DNA of 24,885 bases from IMG/VR virus record IMGVR_UViG_3300006332_000115, positions 1-24,885 of that record. One strand, given 5' to 3'. Below are positions 12,728 through 23,220 of the stretch, piece by piece (the stretch's first letter is position 1; every line of letters starts with the position of its first letter). The position numbers were made by a program, and so were the translations under genes. The stretch is from a virus. The notes beneath the pieces were generated by a model. The model worked only from the letters and a program-made list of their open reading frames with translations, searched no databases and was not told the DNA's origin.

Positions 12728-15700
12728 TTAATACTTAAGTAGTTGTTCTAACTCCTTTCTACCCTCTAAACTATCTAATGCTTTAGGTATATTACCTCTT
12801 CTTAAAGCGTTTTTAACTTGTAAATTACGTTCACCAATAGAAGAATATTGTTCGTGGAATCTCTCTAGAGCAGAGCAAGCAAACCTCATAGCATCCCTAT
12901 GGATTCTATCTAATTCTTCATGGACTACCAACTCTTTAATTGGATAGTCTGATTGTTTTTGTAGACCTCTAGTTTTCTTATACTCCTTCAATTTTTTGTT
13001 CCAAAAATCATCAGAAGCTGTCATCATACCTTCTATTTGTCCAGCTAAATTCATATTATTAGCTATCCAATTATTAATCCATTGACGATCTCTAGTAGTA
13101 ATAGGCATCTTTGTGATTGGATTAGACCTCATACTAGGTAAACTATCCCAACCAGTACTTAATAACCATTGTCTCCAAGGTTCCATATCACCATTAGATT
13201 TAAAGAAGGGCATAAACGCATTAGTTGCAGCTGTTAAAGGCTCATGGAATCTAATTGGTTTACCAGTATACATATCTAATTGATCAACTAAATTAGGAGG
13301 ATTCAAGAACTTCCATTTGTTAGACATTAAAGATCCCCAATCATTTTCTACATCCTTTAATTGTGGAGCGATTGCATTATTTAATATACTTCTCATTCCC
13401 GATGGAGCAAAAGGTATTAATGAATCAGCTTGTCCAGCGACAAAACGTTTAAATGCACCTTCATCACCAGAGAACATAGACACAAGAGGTTCAAATCCAC
13501 TGAGGAATGTCTTGTTAGCTACATTCATACTAATAGAAAACGCTAACTTCTGATACATTTGTTCAGTAGCAGCTTGATCAATACGATCAGAATAGTAAAC
13601 TATATCTCCTACTGTACTTAATAAACTATCAAATGGTTCAAATCCTTTATAACTATGCCATTGACCTGTAATTGGATTCTTAATTGAATTGAATTTAGCA
13701 CCCATATCTTGCATACGTTTACGTTCACCAGCACTATGAGGACCATTACCAGTAAGGTTACCTTCTAATGCCCATAAACCAGCAGCTGTAACTACAGAAC
13801 CTCCCATCAACTGACGACCAATGTACTCAGATTTTAGAGTGTTAAATGCATCTATACTATAATCTAATCCATGCTCAGCTAAAGCTTCTGTCATTGTCTC
13901 AACTGTATCAGCAGTTAAAACTTTACGTGCTTTAGTATAAGCTGGTAATAAACTACTACCGGGTGTGAATGACCAAGCAACTTGTAATGAATTAATACCA
14001 GTTCTTGGGAACATAAATAAAGCTCTAGCAGCTGGTACTTTTTCAATAACTTGGTTAACTCTATTAACTAAATCATTATCTAAGTTCAGTGCTATTTCTT
14101 GTGCAGAATGTTTAGCTGCTTTATCTCTTAATAATCCAGTGTGATCAAATGCATCATCATATAATCTACGTTGTAGTTTATTAAAAGCGTCTTTACTGAA
14201 TGCACCGTTTGTTTCTTCCATTAACTGTGCATAAGCTTTAGCTCTAGCACTACCACTAGCCATCATAGAGTTAGTGAAACCATCAATAGAATACATAGCA
14301 TTAATACCCCATTTAGTAAATGGATTATTATTATACCAATGCATACCTTTAGCAAGATTCCACAAAGCGACTTTACCATTCTCGCCTTCATTCCTCCAAA
14401 CATCAGACATAGCTTCTAATGCTTCAAAGTTATCCATCTTAGCTGAACGTAGATCTGCACGACCACGCATCATAGCTTCTTCTGGTTTTAACTTAGCTAG
14501 TTTCCATTCTTCTCCCATCACTTTAAAAGCACGTTTAAGGTTTTCAGAGAAACCACCATATGTCCACAATGCTTTTTGGAAGGATTTTGCATCACCTGTA
14601 AGTTTTGAACCTACTAATACTGTAGCTGGTTTAAGTGCAGTTAACATAGAGTTACCAGTGATTGCACGTAAAGGTGCAAGACCACTTAACATATGGTTAT
14701 AACGTACACCGTTTAAACCTTGTACTACTAAACTAGGTACTTCAGGTTCGGCATCATAGAATGCTTTTTTAACTAAACCTATATTATTTTCTGTCCATCT
14801 ATTTAATTTATGGATTTGATCTACTTCACCATTAGTAGCTTCTATAGCTAAGACAATTGGTTTTAAATATTCAGGATTGGTTTTAGCTATCTTATCTAAA
14901 GTATCATATGTTCTATGACCTTTCCATTGAGCAGCTTCTAATCCTTCAGCAAATTCATCAGCTTGATTTAATAACCATTGATTAATAGCAGATTGATTAC
15001 CAGCTTTAGCTATTTGTTTAAACTCCTGAGCTTTGCTAACAACATATTTATTAGCATTAACTTCTTTATTTAAAATCCTAAGTTTTTCAATTATGATTTC
15101 TTGTTGTCTACCTGTATCTGCTACATCACCTATAAGACTAACAGCTGCTGCTGTATCTGCTGCATCTCCAGCTACTTGGTTTGTTACCATAGCTGATGCT
15201 CGCATAGTTTTAGGATTATATAGATCAGAGAAAGCTTGAGAAAAAGCTTCTGCTAATACAGGTCCGTGTCTATGATCTACTGAAGCAGCATTATAGATAT
15301 TACCTTTCATCTCATCAACAATAGCCTCAACCTGTTTTAAACTGACCTCAGGTCTAAATACCTCATCATATAGTTTAGTAACTGCTTTATTAATTTCAGC
15401 AGGTGGTATTACTTTTTCATTGATTCTAGCCCCTACAGGAGCAGTGAGATCTTGTTCAAATAATTCACGTAATTGAGTAGCTCTTTCCTTAGCAGGTGCG
15501 TTAGCTAACTTTTTAAGGAATACTGAATCAACAACAGGTCTAGCTCTACCATTTGTAGTGCCTACATTATTTTGAATTCTATAGTTATCAATCTTAGCTT
15601 TAACTGGATTAGGTTCTAAATCTGTTACAGCTCTAGCATTAGGTCCAATTGGAGGATCATTTACAAAGGAATCATATTTAGTATTTTGTGGGTCTTTTAA

Positions 15701-16531
15701 TATTCTTGCAGCAGTTTCCCTTTTAACTTCTTTTGATCTTGCAGCTCTACGTGATAGTACTGATTCAGATATAGGATCTTGACCTTCAAAACCTGTAGCA
15801 TGTTTGGCTAAAGTTTTTTCAGCTGCTTCATTAGCTGGTATAACTCTCAAAGCTTTTCCTAATGCAAACGAAGCTAGTAATAGATCTACACCAGCACTTA
15901 AGCCAGCTGCTTCCATTACATTCTTTTTCCTTATAATATCTGGACTATCTGTATCTCTAGTAGCCCAAGGTAGATCCCAACCTAACCAATCATTCAATGC
16001 AGCAGCTATATTATCTTGGTCTTTTGAATGAGAAGAAATAGCAGTCACACTAGCATCTACACCTGCATGAGCAGCTATAGTACCTAAAATACGTGTAGCT
16101 TGTGGTATACTTCTAGCAGCCGTAGCTGCTTTTAAACCACCAGTAACCACACCACCAGTTGCTAATGTAGGTACAATAATAGAAGACGCATCTCTAATAA
16201 TTTTATGTGCTGGATGATTAGATCGTGGTGAGTTTTCATCCCACCATTCATCAGCAGGTTTTAACCATGGAACTAAACCAACAACATCACTAATAAAATC
16301 AGCTGTACCTAATGGTATTGCAGCTGCAGTATGTCCTATATTATAGACAGCACCTTTATCTTCCTCAGGTTCAGCTTCCTCAACAGGAGCTTCAGATTCA
16401 GTAGAAGCTGCGGCTTTAGCATCTTCTTCAGATTTCCATTTTAAATACTTTTTATTATGCTCATGCTCAAGACGTTCTTGATCTGTTTGAGGGATATAAT
16501 CTTGATTTATATCACTTGAAAAATCAGACAT
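12728..16531 (-). CDS. Internal virion protein, T7 gp16-like (ejected core protein)
   Basis: This 1267-residue protein is the largest in the window and fits the T7 gp16 slot (1318 residues), the core protein ejected to help form the conduit across the cell envelope. The N-terminus is acidic and disordered (about 38-60, rich in Glu/Ala), followed by a Gly/Ala-rich region with hydrophobic stretches (about 60-225: AAAIPLGTADFISDVVGLVPW, SIIVPTLATGGVVTGG). The remainder is mostly helical and charged. I see no lytic transglycosylase motif at the N-terminus, unlike T7 gp16, so peptidoglycan cutting would need another protein. Its ATG overlaps the gp15-like stop (TAATG) with GGGAGG nine bases upstream. 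The assignment is by order, size and composition. Confidence 0.82.
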   Translation of the reverse strand: MSDFSSDINQDYIPQTDQERLEHEHNKKYLKWKSEEDAKAAASTESEAPVEEAEPEEDKGAVYNIGHTAAAIPLGTADFISDVVGLVPWLKPADEWWDENSPRSNHPAHKIIRDASSIIVPTLATGGVVTGGLKAATAARSIPQATRILGTIAAHAGVDASVTAISSHSKDQDNIAAALNDWLGWDLPWATRDTDSPDIIRKKNVMEAAGLSAGVDLLLASFALGKALRVIPANEAAEKTLAKHATGFEGQDPISESVLSRRAARSKEVKRETAARILKDPQNTKYDSFVNDPPIGPNARAVTDLEPNPVKAKIDNYRIQNNVGTTNGRARPVVDSVFLKKLANAPAKERATQLRELFEQDLTAPVGARINEKVIPPAEINKAVTKLYDEVFRPEVSLKQVEAIVDEMKGNIYNAASVDHRHGPVLAEAFSQAFSDLYNPKTMRASAMVTNQVAGDAADTAAAVSLIGDVADTGRQQEIIIEKLRILNKEVNANKYVVSKAQEFKQIAKAGNQSAINQWLLNQADEFAEGLEAAQWKGHRTYDTLDKIAKTNPEYLKPIVLAIEATNGEVDQIHKLNRWTENNIGLVKKAFYDAEPEVPSLVVQGLNGVRYNHMLSGLAPLRAITGNSMLTALKPATVLVGSKLTGDAKSFQKALWTYGGFSENLKRAFKVMGEEWKLAKLKPEEAMMRGRADLRSAKMDNFEALEAMSDVWRNEGENGKVALWNLAKGMHWYNNNPFTKWGINAMYSIDGFTNSMMASGSARAKAYAQLMEETNGAFSKDAFNKLQRRLYDDAFDHTGLLRDKAAKHSAQEIALNLDNDLVNRVNQVIEKVPAARALFMFPRTGINSLQVAWSFTPGSSLLPAYTKARKVLTADTVETMTEALAEHGLDYSIDAFNTLKSEYIGRQLMGGSVVTAAGLWALEGNLTGNGPHSAGERKRMQDMGAKFNSIKNPITGQWHSYKGFEPFDSLLSTVGDIVYYSDRIDQAATEQMYQKLAFSISMNVANKTFLSGFEPLVSMFSGDEGAFKRFVAGQADSLIPFAPSGMRSILNNAIAPQLKDVENDWGSLMSNKWKFLNPPNLVDQLDMYTGKPIRFHEPLTAATNAFMPFFKSNGDMEPWRQWLLSTGWDSLPSMRSNPITKMPITTRDRQWINNWIANNMNLAGQIEGMMTASDDFWNKKLKEYKKTRGLQKQSDYPIKELVVHEELDRIHRDAMRFACSALERFHEQYSSIGERNLQVKNALRRGNIPKALDSLEGRKELEQLLKY

Positions 16532-18924
16532 TATTTACCACCTCCCATATCTCTAAACATCTCTAAAGCTGACTCACTAAATTTATATGGATTCTCTGAA
16601 CCTGTATAGCTATCAACTAATTGCTGTTTATAGAATTTAACATTAGGAGGTTGTGGTATTAAATCTAAATAAGTTAAGATACCTAGTGTTCCTTCTTTTG
16701 TTGCATGTGCAGTGTACATAGACTTATGATATTCTGGTGGTATTTTACTTAGATTTGCCTCTTCAATTGTTTCAGTATTTCCTAATGTTTCAATACCTTG
16801 TGCCTCTGCTTGTGCTTCTAATAACTGTTGTGGAGTTATTAATGGTGCTCCAGTTTCAGGATCTCTTGGTACTTTAGTTGTGACAAAATGAACAACAGCA
16901 GGTGGTAAGTTATGTTTATGATGCTTTAATCCGTTGAAATAATCTTCTACTACTTTCCTTGGAAATATAGGTGTAGTAGATATAAGATCTGGATTAGCAG
17001 CTATATCAGATGCTTTGATATTACTATAAGGATATGGTTCTCTAGTGTTATCTATACCGGGAGCAAATAATTTAAACTCAGGGGATTGTACTGTTATTTC
17101 TCTACCATCTTTTCTGATTAATTTACGCTCAACTATATCATACACACCATCAGCTATATCTTTATCTACTTGCTGTTTAGCCCATGCTATTGCATCTAAT
17201 CTACCCATATCTTTCAATAAACCTTGTTTGAAGTAGTTACCTAGTTCTCTTTTGATTTTGAATTTAGTTAGACTAGATGAACTAACACTTTTACCTTCTG
17301 CACCATATTGTTTTAGTATATCTTCAACAATAGTACTTGCTTGATTTGTAATAACAGTTTGTTCATCTTTAGTAAAAGTAAAAGGACTTGCTGCATCAGC
17401 ACGCTTTAACCATTCATTAGTTTTCTGTGGACTTAATTTCATCCTTAGAACATCTCCTCTAGTTAAAGTTTTTTTATTCAGTAAATCCCATAATATAGGC
17501 TCACCCATCTTATCATTCATTTCAGAGCCTTGTGCTAAACCTTGTAGCTCTAAATACATCTTTTGTAAGTGAGTATTAGGACCAGCCTTTTTATACTCAT
17601 TCATTAAGAACATACCAACATTAGGTATATTCTCCCAATTACTGATGATATCACTTCTTACAGCTTCAGCTTCAGCTTTTTCTTCTGAAACTCTACGCAC
17701 TCTATCAACGTCTCTTATAGATGCTCTTTCATTTTCATAAGTTCTAAATGCTTTTTCATATTCAAACATTTTCCTATGATTTCTTTGATGCCAAAGAACT
17801 GGTTTACCACCATCTCTAGGCTCCATCATATATACCTTAGCTTCGTTTAAATGTACTTCATTTAATACACCACTTTGGAATAACTCTACAGTTGCTTTAT
17901 GTCTTTTAGCTTCAGCTGTAGCAAAACCAGTTTTTCCAGCTTGTAAAGCAGTCATATCAAATACAGCTTTCCAACCACCTGTTTTAAATTTAGTAGCTAA
18001 AATATCTTTGAATTGATTATCAGCAGCTTCTCTAGCATCTTTGATCATCTTTTGGTGTAGATATGTACGGCTACGACCATGAACTAAAGCTATCTTTTCA
18101 CTGGCATGTTGTGAAATTTGATTATTACTAACATGTTTTAATCCCGGTTGATTCCAATACTGTCCAGCTACAATACCTTGTAACTGTTGTAATGCTACAG
18201 TGTCTCCCATTTCATCAGCTTGAGCCAATGACATTGGAGGTAAACCGTTAGGTCTTTCGATAGGATCAAGATACTTACTATAATAATAACCTTCGTAATT
18301 ATCTGCAGCTCTGACAACTTCACCTTCTCTTAGACCACGCATAGACCAACCACTTAGGTTTTTAATTTGGTTTATACGTTCAAAACTAGCACCTTTACTT
18401 AGTAGTTCGTTTATTAATTCGTTGTTTTTCCCTTCGTAATCTTCTAATCGTCCATCAAGAGTTCTTAGATGTTTAACATCAGATTCAGATATATCATATT
18501 GTATGGCTAAGTTTTTACCATACTCTTGTCTATCTTGTACATAACCTTGTGCTATATTAGTCAAGCCTTTAGCAAGAGTTTGAGAGAAAGCAGCCATCTC
18601 TCGTGCTCTTTTTTGCTGTGCATCTGCAGCCTTAGCTGCACCATCTATCTTGACTTTATGGTTATAGTCTAAGGCTTCTTTAAAATCATCAGCGTAATGC
18701 TGTCTTAATTTTCTATTAGTAAGCCTTTCTTGTTCCTCTTTTTTAAAATTAGATTCTAATTGTGCTAAATATGTTTCACGTTTAGATTGATCTTGTTGAG
18801 AAACCTTACTCCATTGTTGTAAATACCTTCTACTTTCTTGTAAAATCTTTTCAGAAGTATCAGGTAATTTTATTATGTTTGATTGAACGCTGCTTTTCTG
18901 GGCGTACCCACGAAATTGGCTCAT
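16531..18924 (-). CDS. Internal virion protein, T7 gp15-like
   Basis: This 797-residue, highly charged, mostly helical protein with long Lys/Glu/Gln-rich stretches (about 40-135) lies between the gp14-like and gp16-like genes, the place of T7 gp15 (747 residues), which together with gp16 forms the ejected periplasmic tunnel. No signal peptide or membrane segment is visible. The C-terminus (EMFRDMGGGK) carries the ribosome binding site of the next gene. The ATG lies 19 bases after the gp14-like stop in an A/T-only leader without Shine-Dalgarno. The assignment rests on gene order and length rather than on a recognised motif. Confidence 0.8.
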   Translation of the reverse strand: MSQFRGYAQKSSVQSNIIKLPDTSEKILQESRRYLQQWSKVSQQDQSKRETYLAQLESNFKKEEQERLTNRKLRQHYADDFKEALDYNHKVKIDGAAKAADAQQKRAREMAAFSQTLAKGLTNIAQGYVQDRQEYGKNLAIQYDISESDVKHLRTLDGRLEDYEGKNNELINELLSKGASFERINQIKNLSGWSMRGLREGEVVRAADNYEGYYYSKYLDPIERPNGLPPMSLAQADEMGDTVALQQLQGIVAGQYWNQPGLKHVSNNQISQHASEKIALVHGRSRTYLHQKMIKDAREAADNQFKDILATKFKTGGWKAVFDMTALQAGKTGFATAEAKRHKATVELFQSGVLNEVHLNEAKVYMMEPRDGGKPVLWHQRNHRKMFEYEKAFRTYENERASIRDVDRVRRVSEEKAEAEAVRSDIISNWENIPNVGMFLMNEYKKAGPNTHLQKMYLELQGLAQGSEMNDKMGEPILWDLLNKKTLTRGDVLRMKLSPQKTNEWLKRADAASPFTFTKDEQTVITNQASTIVEDILKQYGAEGKSVSSSSLTKFKIKRELGNYFKQGLLKDMGRLDAIAWAKQQVDKDIADGVYDIVERKLIRKDGREITVQSPEFKLFAPGIDNTREPYPYSNIKASDIAANPDLISTTPIFPRKVVEDYFNGLKHHKHNLPPAVVHFVTTKVPRDPETGAPLITPQQLLEAQAEAQGIETLGNTETIEEANLSKIPPEYHKSMYTAHATKEGTLGILTYLDLIPQPPNVKFYKQQLVDSYTGSENPYKFSESALEMFRDMGGGK

Positions 18925-18943
18925 AATTAATTGTTAGTTAAGT

Positions 18944-20224
18944 TTAAAATAAAGTTTCCATTGCTCCGCTTGTTGCCATATCTAAGCCTGTTCCAAACAG
19001 TGCCGTAGAAGTTCCTCCAGATGCAATCATCATACCAGCTCCAGCGACAGTTTTCACAAGACCCGGTAATGCACTCTTACCTTCAACTGTATCTACTCCC
19101 ATCTGTGGTAATGGAGCATCACCCGGTTTAGGTAAAGTTGATCTGTATTGTTCTGGTTGAATAATTGGAAGACTTTCAACAGGTGTTGCTTCAGGTTTGA
19201 GTTGTAGACTACCCCATGCACTAAGATCAGCTTGGAATTTATCCATAAGTATTCTCTGCTGATCAGCTCCATATTGTAGTTCTGCACTATCTCTAGAAGC
19301 TGCTACCTGTTCTCTACCAAATTCAGTTCTACGTCCAAGCTGGCTAAACTTCATACCTATACCTGCTTGAGCATGTTGTGCTTGATCAACAGTATGACTT
19401 AAGTTCTTAGCAATTTCAGCATAACGTAAATTAGTTTTGTTAGCAGTATTTTCTAAACCTTCTGAAATCCTTCTAAAATTTAATGCTTCGGATGCATCAG
19501 CTCTACTGATAGAATCTACAATAGCAGCTTGTGTGGCCCCGTGGGACGCTAATAAAGCTTGTATTGCCTTTCCAGCTGAACGACCTGCTTGTCCTAAATT
19601 ACGTTGTGCTCCTTCTTTTTGAAGATATTCTTTTCTTAAGTCTTGCATTTTAAAAGCAGCCTTAGCTCTGGTTTCATCTAAACCTTGTCTAAGACCTAAC
19701 TTATCTAATGCAGCTTCAGCTTGTGCAATATCTTTATTTAATTTAGTTCCACGAACTTGTAGTTGAGCAACCTCGTCCGCTTGGTTGATTCGTTGTGTTA
19801 AACCTTCAGTTTCATAAGCAGCTGTCTCACCACCTTCATGGTACTTTAAAAGTAGATCTCTATCTTGAAACCCTAAAGATGTTAAAGTATCTTGATAAGC
19901 ACGTGCTGCATCATTTAAAGCTATTTCAGCTCCAATACTATTAAAGCCTGTTTGTTGTCCGTATATTTGTAAACTTTTTTCATATGCCCGTCTCTCTTGT
20001 TTAAGACCATATTGACGTATTGCTTCACGATCCATCCAACCTTTCATGTCGGATTGCATCTTATAATTGATCTTAGCCTTTTCGTTTAAAATACTAACAT
20101 ATTGCTGTTCTAATTGATGGTAGTAATTAGTCCACTGATTAGCTTTATTAAAACCATAATTATCAGTTGCCCAATCTAACTGAGCATTTCTTAAATTCTG
20201 ATCTATTTGATTAGCATCAGCCAT
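18944..20224 (-). CDS. Internal virion protein, T7 gp14-like
   Basis: This 426-residue protein is helical and rich in Gln, Ala and Lys through most of its length, with heptad-like stretches (about 30-320), and ends with a hydrophobic Gly/Ala/Ser segment (TVAGAGMMIASGGTSTALF, about 391-409) that could enter the outer membrane as gp14 does. T7 gp14 is 196 residues, so this version is about twice as long. A strong ribosome binding site (AGGAGG, plus-strand 20233-20238) precedes the ATG by eight bases. It follows the tail tube B stop directly. Role by position: first ejected protein of the core stack. Confidence 0.8.
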   Translation of the reverse strand: MADANQIDQNLRNAQLDWATDNYGFNKANQWTNYYHQLEQQYVSILNEKAKINYKMQSDMKGWMDREAIRQYGLKQERRAYEKSLQIYGQQTGFNSIGAEIALNDAARAYQDTLTSLGFQDRDLLLKYHEGGETAAYETEGLTQRINQADEVAQLQVRGTKLNKDIAQAEAALDKLGLRQGLDETRAKAAFKMQDLRKEYLQKEGAQRNLGQAGRSAGKAIQALLASHGATQAAIVDSISRADASEALNFRRISEGLENTANKTNLRYAEIAKNLSHTVDQAQHAQAGIGMKFSQLGRRTEFGREQVAASRDSAELQYGADQQRILMDKFQADLSAWGSLQLKPEATPVESLPIIQPEQYRSTLPKPGDAPLPQMGVDTVEGKSALPGLVKTVAGAGMMIASGGTSTALFGTGLDMATSGAMETLF

Positions 20225-20226
20225 AC

Positions 20227-23220
20227 CTAAGTCCTCCTATAAAATCGTGGTGAGTAGTTTCCTTCCCACATCATTGAAGTCAAAGAGACTGGGAATGGTG
20301 AGTCACTAAAGACTCTTAATAAAAAGTTATCTGTACGTTGATGTATAGGTACTGTGTATATGTTTTGATCTGTCATAGGAACGTCATCTGCTAAGTACTC
20401 ATTTGCTTCTTGTACAGGTTGTATATCATACCAGTTATCTATATAAATTTCAATTGAATCTGCAGCTGTTGTAACATTAGCAGCTGTACTAGCAGCAGCT
20501 GGAGCTGAGTTAAACGTAACTGTAATTCTATCTGGTAATGTAGCATGATCAGCTATTGTAAAACCTGTTGTTTGAATCTCACCGTTCTTTTTAATTTTTA
20601 TATTAGCTCTATCTTGTACAGTAAAATCAGGTGAAAATACTGTATTACTGCCATCCCCTGTAAATGTCTGTGTACTACCTTTGTAACCATCAGATTTCAA
20701 TTTAAATCCAATAGTACTAGATCGACCAACAGAGAACTTCATACGTGCAATTGTTAAAGCAGCTGTATAATCAGCTATACCTTTATCTAATTGATAGTAA
20801 GTTTTAGGTAAGGTTACATCATAATTATATCTAAATCCTACAATAACTTTAGTTGCAATAGAACTGAAATCTTTATTTTTTATAGCAAAATAAGGACCAA
20901 CACCATCTGAACCTCTATCAGCTGCTTGTGTAAAACCTGAATCAGTATCACCAACACCACCAGCAATTACAATGATAGGTTCTAATGAACTTATATCAGC
21001 ATAAGGAAGGTAACATCTAGAGCCATTAAATACTTCAGCCGTAGCCGCTGCATTAGCTCCTCCACCTCCACTAAATGTGACTGTAGCACCATGTAAATAA
21101 TCCTTACCGGGATTGGTAATAGTAACACTAGCCACAGCACCAGAATTAAGAACTGCTGTACCTGTAGCATTTGTACCACCGTTCAAAGCTGTTATAGTTA
21201 CAGTCGGAGGACTACTATATCCAGATCCACCTGCAGTAACTGTTATAGATTCAATAGGAAGATGTGATACTGAAGAAGCTTTTGAATACATATCCATATA
21301 AGGATTCAATTGTATCCCACTCTGAGTGACAAGAATTTCATCCTCAGGTGTAGCACTTAAGTTACCACTTACTAATTGATACCCATTAGATACTTTAAGT
21401 ATAGCATATATAACATCTGAATCAACAACAAACTCTAACACTTTACCAGCTAGTTGCCAGTTAAACCAAGCTTGTAATACTTCTTGCTCACCATCTGTAT
21501 GAGTACGATAGAAATATACTTTCTCAGAATCAGCACCAAACATTGCAATGAACGAGTTCTGAGGACTAGCTACTAGGTTGTCTATACTCTCTGGTATATA
21601 CTCAGCTACAACTTTACCTACATCTCTTACTAAAGGTACCTGACCTTCACCTCTAGGGGTCATGCCAAATACTTTAGAATAAGCAGGTGTTTTACTAATA
21701 AAGTTTACTGTAGTACCCACATCAACAGGGTCTATTTTAGTGTCCATCTCATAGTTAGAGAGTCCACGTATCAGAGCTGTAGTTGGTGATAGGTTACCAT
21801 CAGCAGAATACATAATAAACTGTTGATTCTCAGAGAATAGAATTAAACCAGATGCTACAGGTATAATACCATGTAGTACAGCAGGTCTAATACTAGAACA
21901 ACTAAGGTCAACAGGATCAGCTGCACTAACAGTTTGAGCTGTAATGTGGTAGAAATTATAAAACTCACCAGACTGACTCATAGATACATTATCTTCAGTC
22001 AAGAAACCTAATCTATTATTATAGAAAAATGCTTGTTGAATCTTAGCGTCTTTAAATGAAGGATGTGAGTTAGTAGAATCATCACCAACTAATCTTGCAG
22101 TCCATGTAATAGGTCTGAAAGTAAACGCATTTGTACCAGTATTAACTAATTCATGTGGCATGGTAGAGTCAGTTAAACCGGGAGACATACCATAACCTAA
22201 TGCTTCTTCCCAATAACCGGGACCAGAGACACCATTAGTTGCTACAAATGTGGAATAATAAGTATCATTTGCATTAGCTGTATTAATAATCTTTACCTTT
22301 CTACCGTTTATAGATTCTGTAGGTAGGTCAGCTACACTATTAACTGAGTCTTGGAAACTAACTAGCTCTGTACCAGAGGTACCACCTTTAGCACTAAGAG
22401 TAAAAGCAGTGTTATGAGTTATTTCTAAGGTTGTAGAAGTAAGAGTCACTGACATATTACTATTAAAACCATCAGCATTAGCTGCTATTTTATTTTCAAT
22501 TAACTGTTTTAAACCAGCTGTCTGTGGACTATCTACTGCGTCTGAAGTGTTACCTAAAATATGCCAAGCATTTAGTTTAGGATCAGTAGTAGTTGTACTA
22601 CCAAATGAATCAGATGCATAGGTAGGTCTTGAAAATGTTATCTCAGAATTACTACCTACTTTAATTTTAATTTCATATGGTGAGCTATATTCAATACCTT
22701 TTAGTCTAACAGTTGCATTTTTATTTGCAGTATAAGAAGGATCTGCTTGTGTAGTAACAGTCTTCTGTTTGTTAGTTATAATAGAAGTATCTTGTACAGT
22801 TAGTATATGGTAGTCATCTTTTGCAACAGCACTTAAGTAAGCTTTGTGAGTATTAGTAGCTGTTACAGCACACTTAACATAATCACCATTACCATCAGCT
22901 GTAGCATTCCAGATATGTATAGCTGCATCAGCTGCAGTAGCATTACCTAGAATACATCCTATATATTTTTCATCATTAGCACGATGGATGTAAAACCATT
23001 TAGCATTATCTAAAGATGTACCTGTAAATTCAGAACCACCAGTAGGTACACCATCTTTAAGTTTCGTAAGGAATTTAGTTCCGGGTCTTTTTTGTAAACC
23101 AAAGGTAGGGTCAGGGTAAGCATTTAAAGCTTCACGAACTTGACCGGGAAACTTCTTATCATCTGGTTGCTTAGATACCCCACCTGTATAACTTTGGACA
23201 CGTTGTGTAACACTTGCCAT
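20227..23220 (-). CDS. Tail tubular protein B (T7 gp12-like nozzle)
   Basis: This 997-residue protein carries the gp12 hallmark N-terminus: VQSYTGGVSKQPDDKKFPGQ, then NAYPDPTFGLQKRPGTKF, and a C-terminal EGNYSPRFYRR motif. T7 gp12 is 794 residues, so about 200 extra residues are present. Two insert-like segments stand out: a Gly/Tyr repeat module (about 655-733, with GGSGYSSPPTVTI and GKDYLHGATVTFSGGGG) and a module at about 853-907 (FTGDGSNTVFSPDF, IKIKKNGEIQTTGF, ITVTFNSAP) with the same pattern as the fibre N-terminus. gp12 forms the tail nozzle to which fibres bind at the junction with gp11. Its ATG overlaps the tail tube A stop (TAATG). Confidence 0.93.
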   Translation of the reverse strand: MASVTQRVQSYTGGVSKQPDDKKFPGQVREALNAYPDPTFGLQKRPGTKFLTKLKDGVPTGGSEFTGTSLDNAKWFYIHRANDEKYIGCILGNATAADAAIHIWNATADGNGDYVKCAVTATNTHKAYLSAVAKDDYHILTVQDTSIITNKQKTVTTQADPSYTANKNATVRLKGIEYSSPYEIKIKVGSNSEITFSRPTYASDSFGSTTTTDPKLNAWHILGNTSDAVDSPQTAGLKQLIENKIAANADGFNSNMSVTLTSTTLEITHNTAFTLSAKGGTSGTELVSFQDSVNSVADLPTESINGRKVKIINTANANDTYYSTFVATNGVSGPGYWEEALGYGMSPGLTDSTMPHELVNTGTNAFTFRPITWTARLVGDDSTNSHPSFKDAKIQQAFFYNNRLGFLTEDNVSMSQSGEFYNFYHITAQTVSAADPVDLSCSSIRPAVLHGIIPVASGLILFSENQQFIMYSADGNLSPTTALIRGLSNYEMDTKIDPVDVGTTVNFISKTPAYSKVFGMTPRGEGQVPLVRDVGKVVAEYIPESIDNLVASPQNSFIAMFGADSEKVYFYRTHTDGEQEVLQAWFNWQLAGKVLEFVVDSDVIYAILKVSNGYQLVSGNLSATPEDEILVTQSGIQLNPYMDMYSKASSVSHLPIESITVTAGGSGYSSPPTVTITALNGGTNATGTAVLNSGAVASVTITNPGKDYLHGATVTFSGGGGANAAATAEVFNGSRCYLPYADISSLEPIIVIAGGVGDTDSGFTQAADRGSDGVGPYFAIKNKDFSSIATKVIVGFRYNYDVTLPKTYYQLDKGIADYTAALTIARMKFSVGRSSTIGFKLKSDGYKGSTQTFTGDGSNTVFSPDFTVQDRANIKIKKNGEIQTTGFTIADHATLPDRITVTFNSAPAAASTAANVTTAADSIEIYIDNWYDIQPVQEANEYLADDVPMTDQNIYTVPIHQRTDNFLLRVFSDSPFPVSLTSMMWEGNYSPRFYRRT

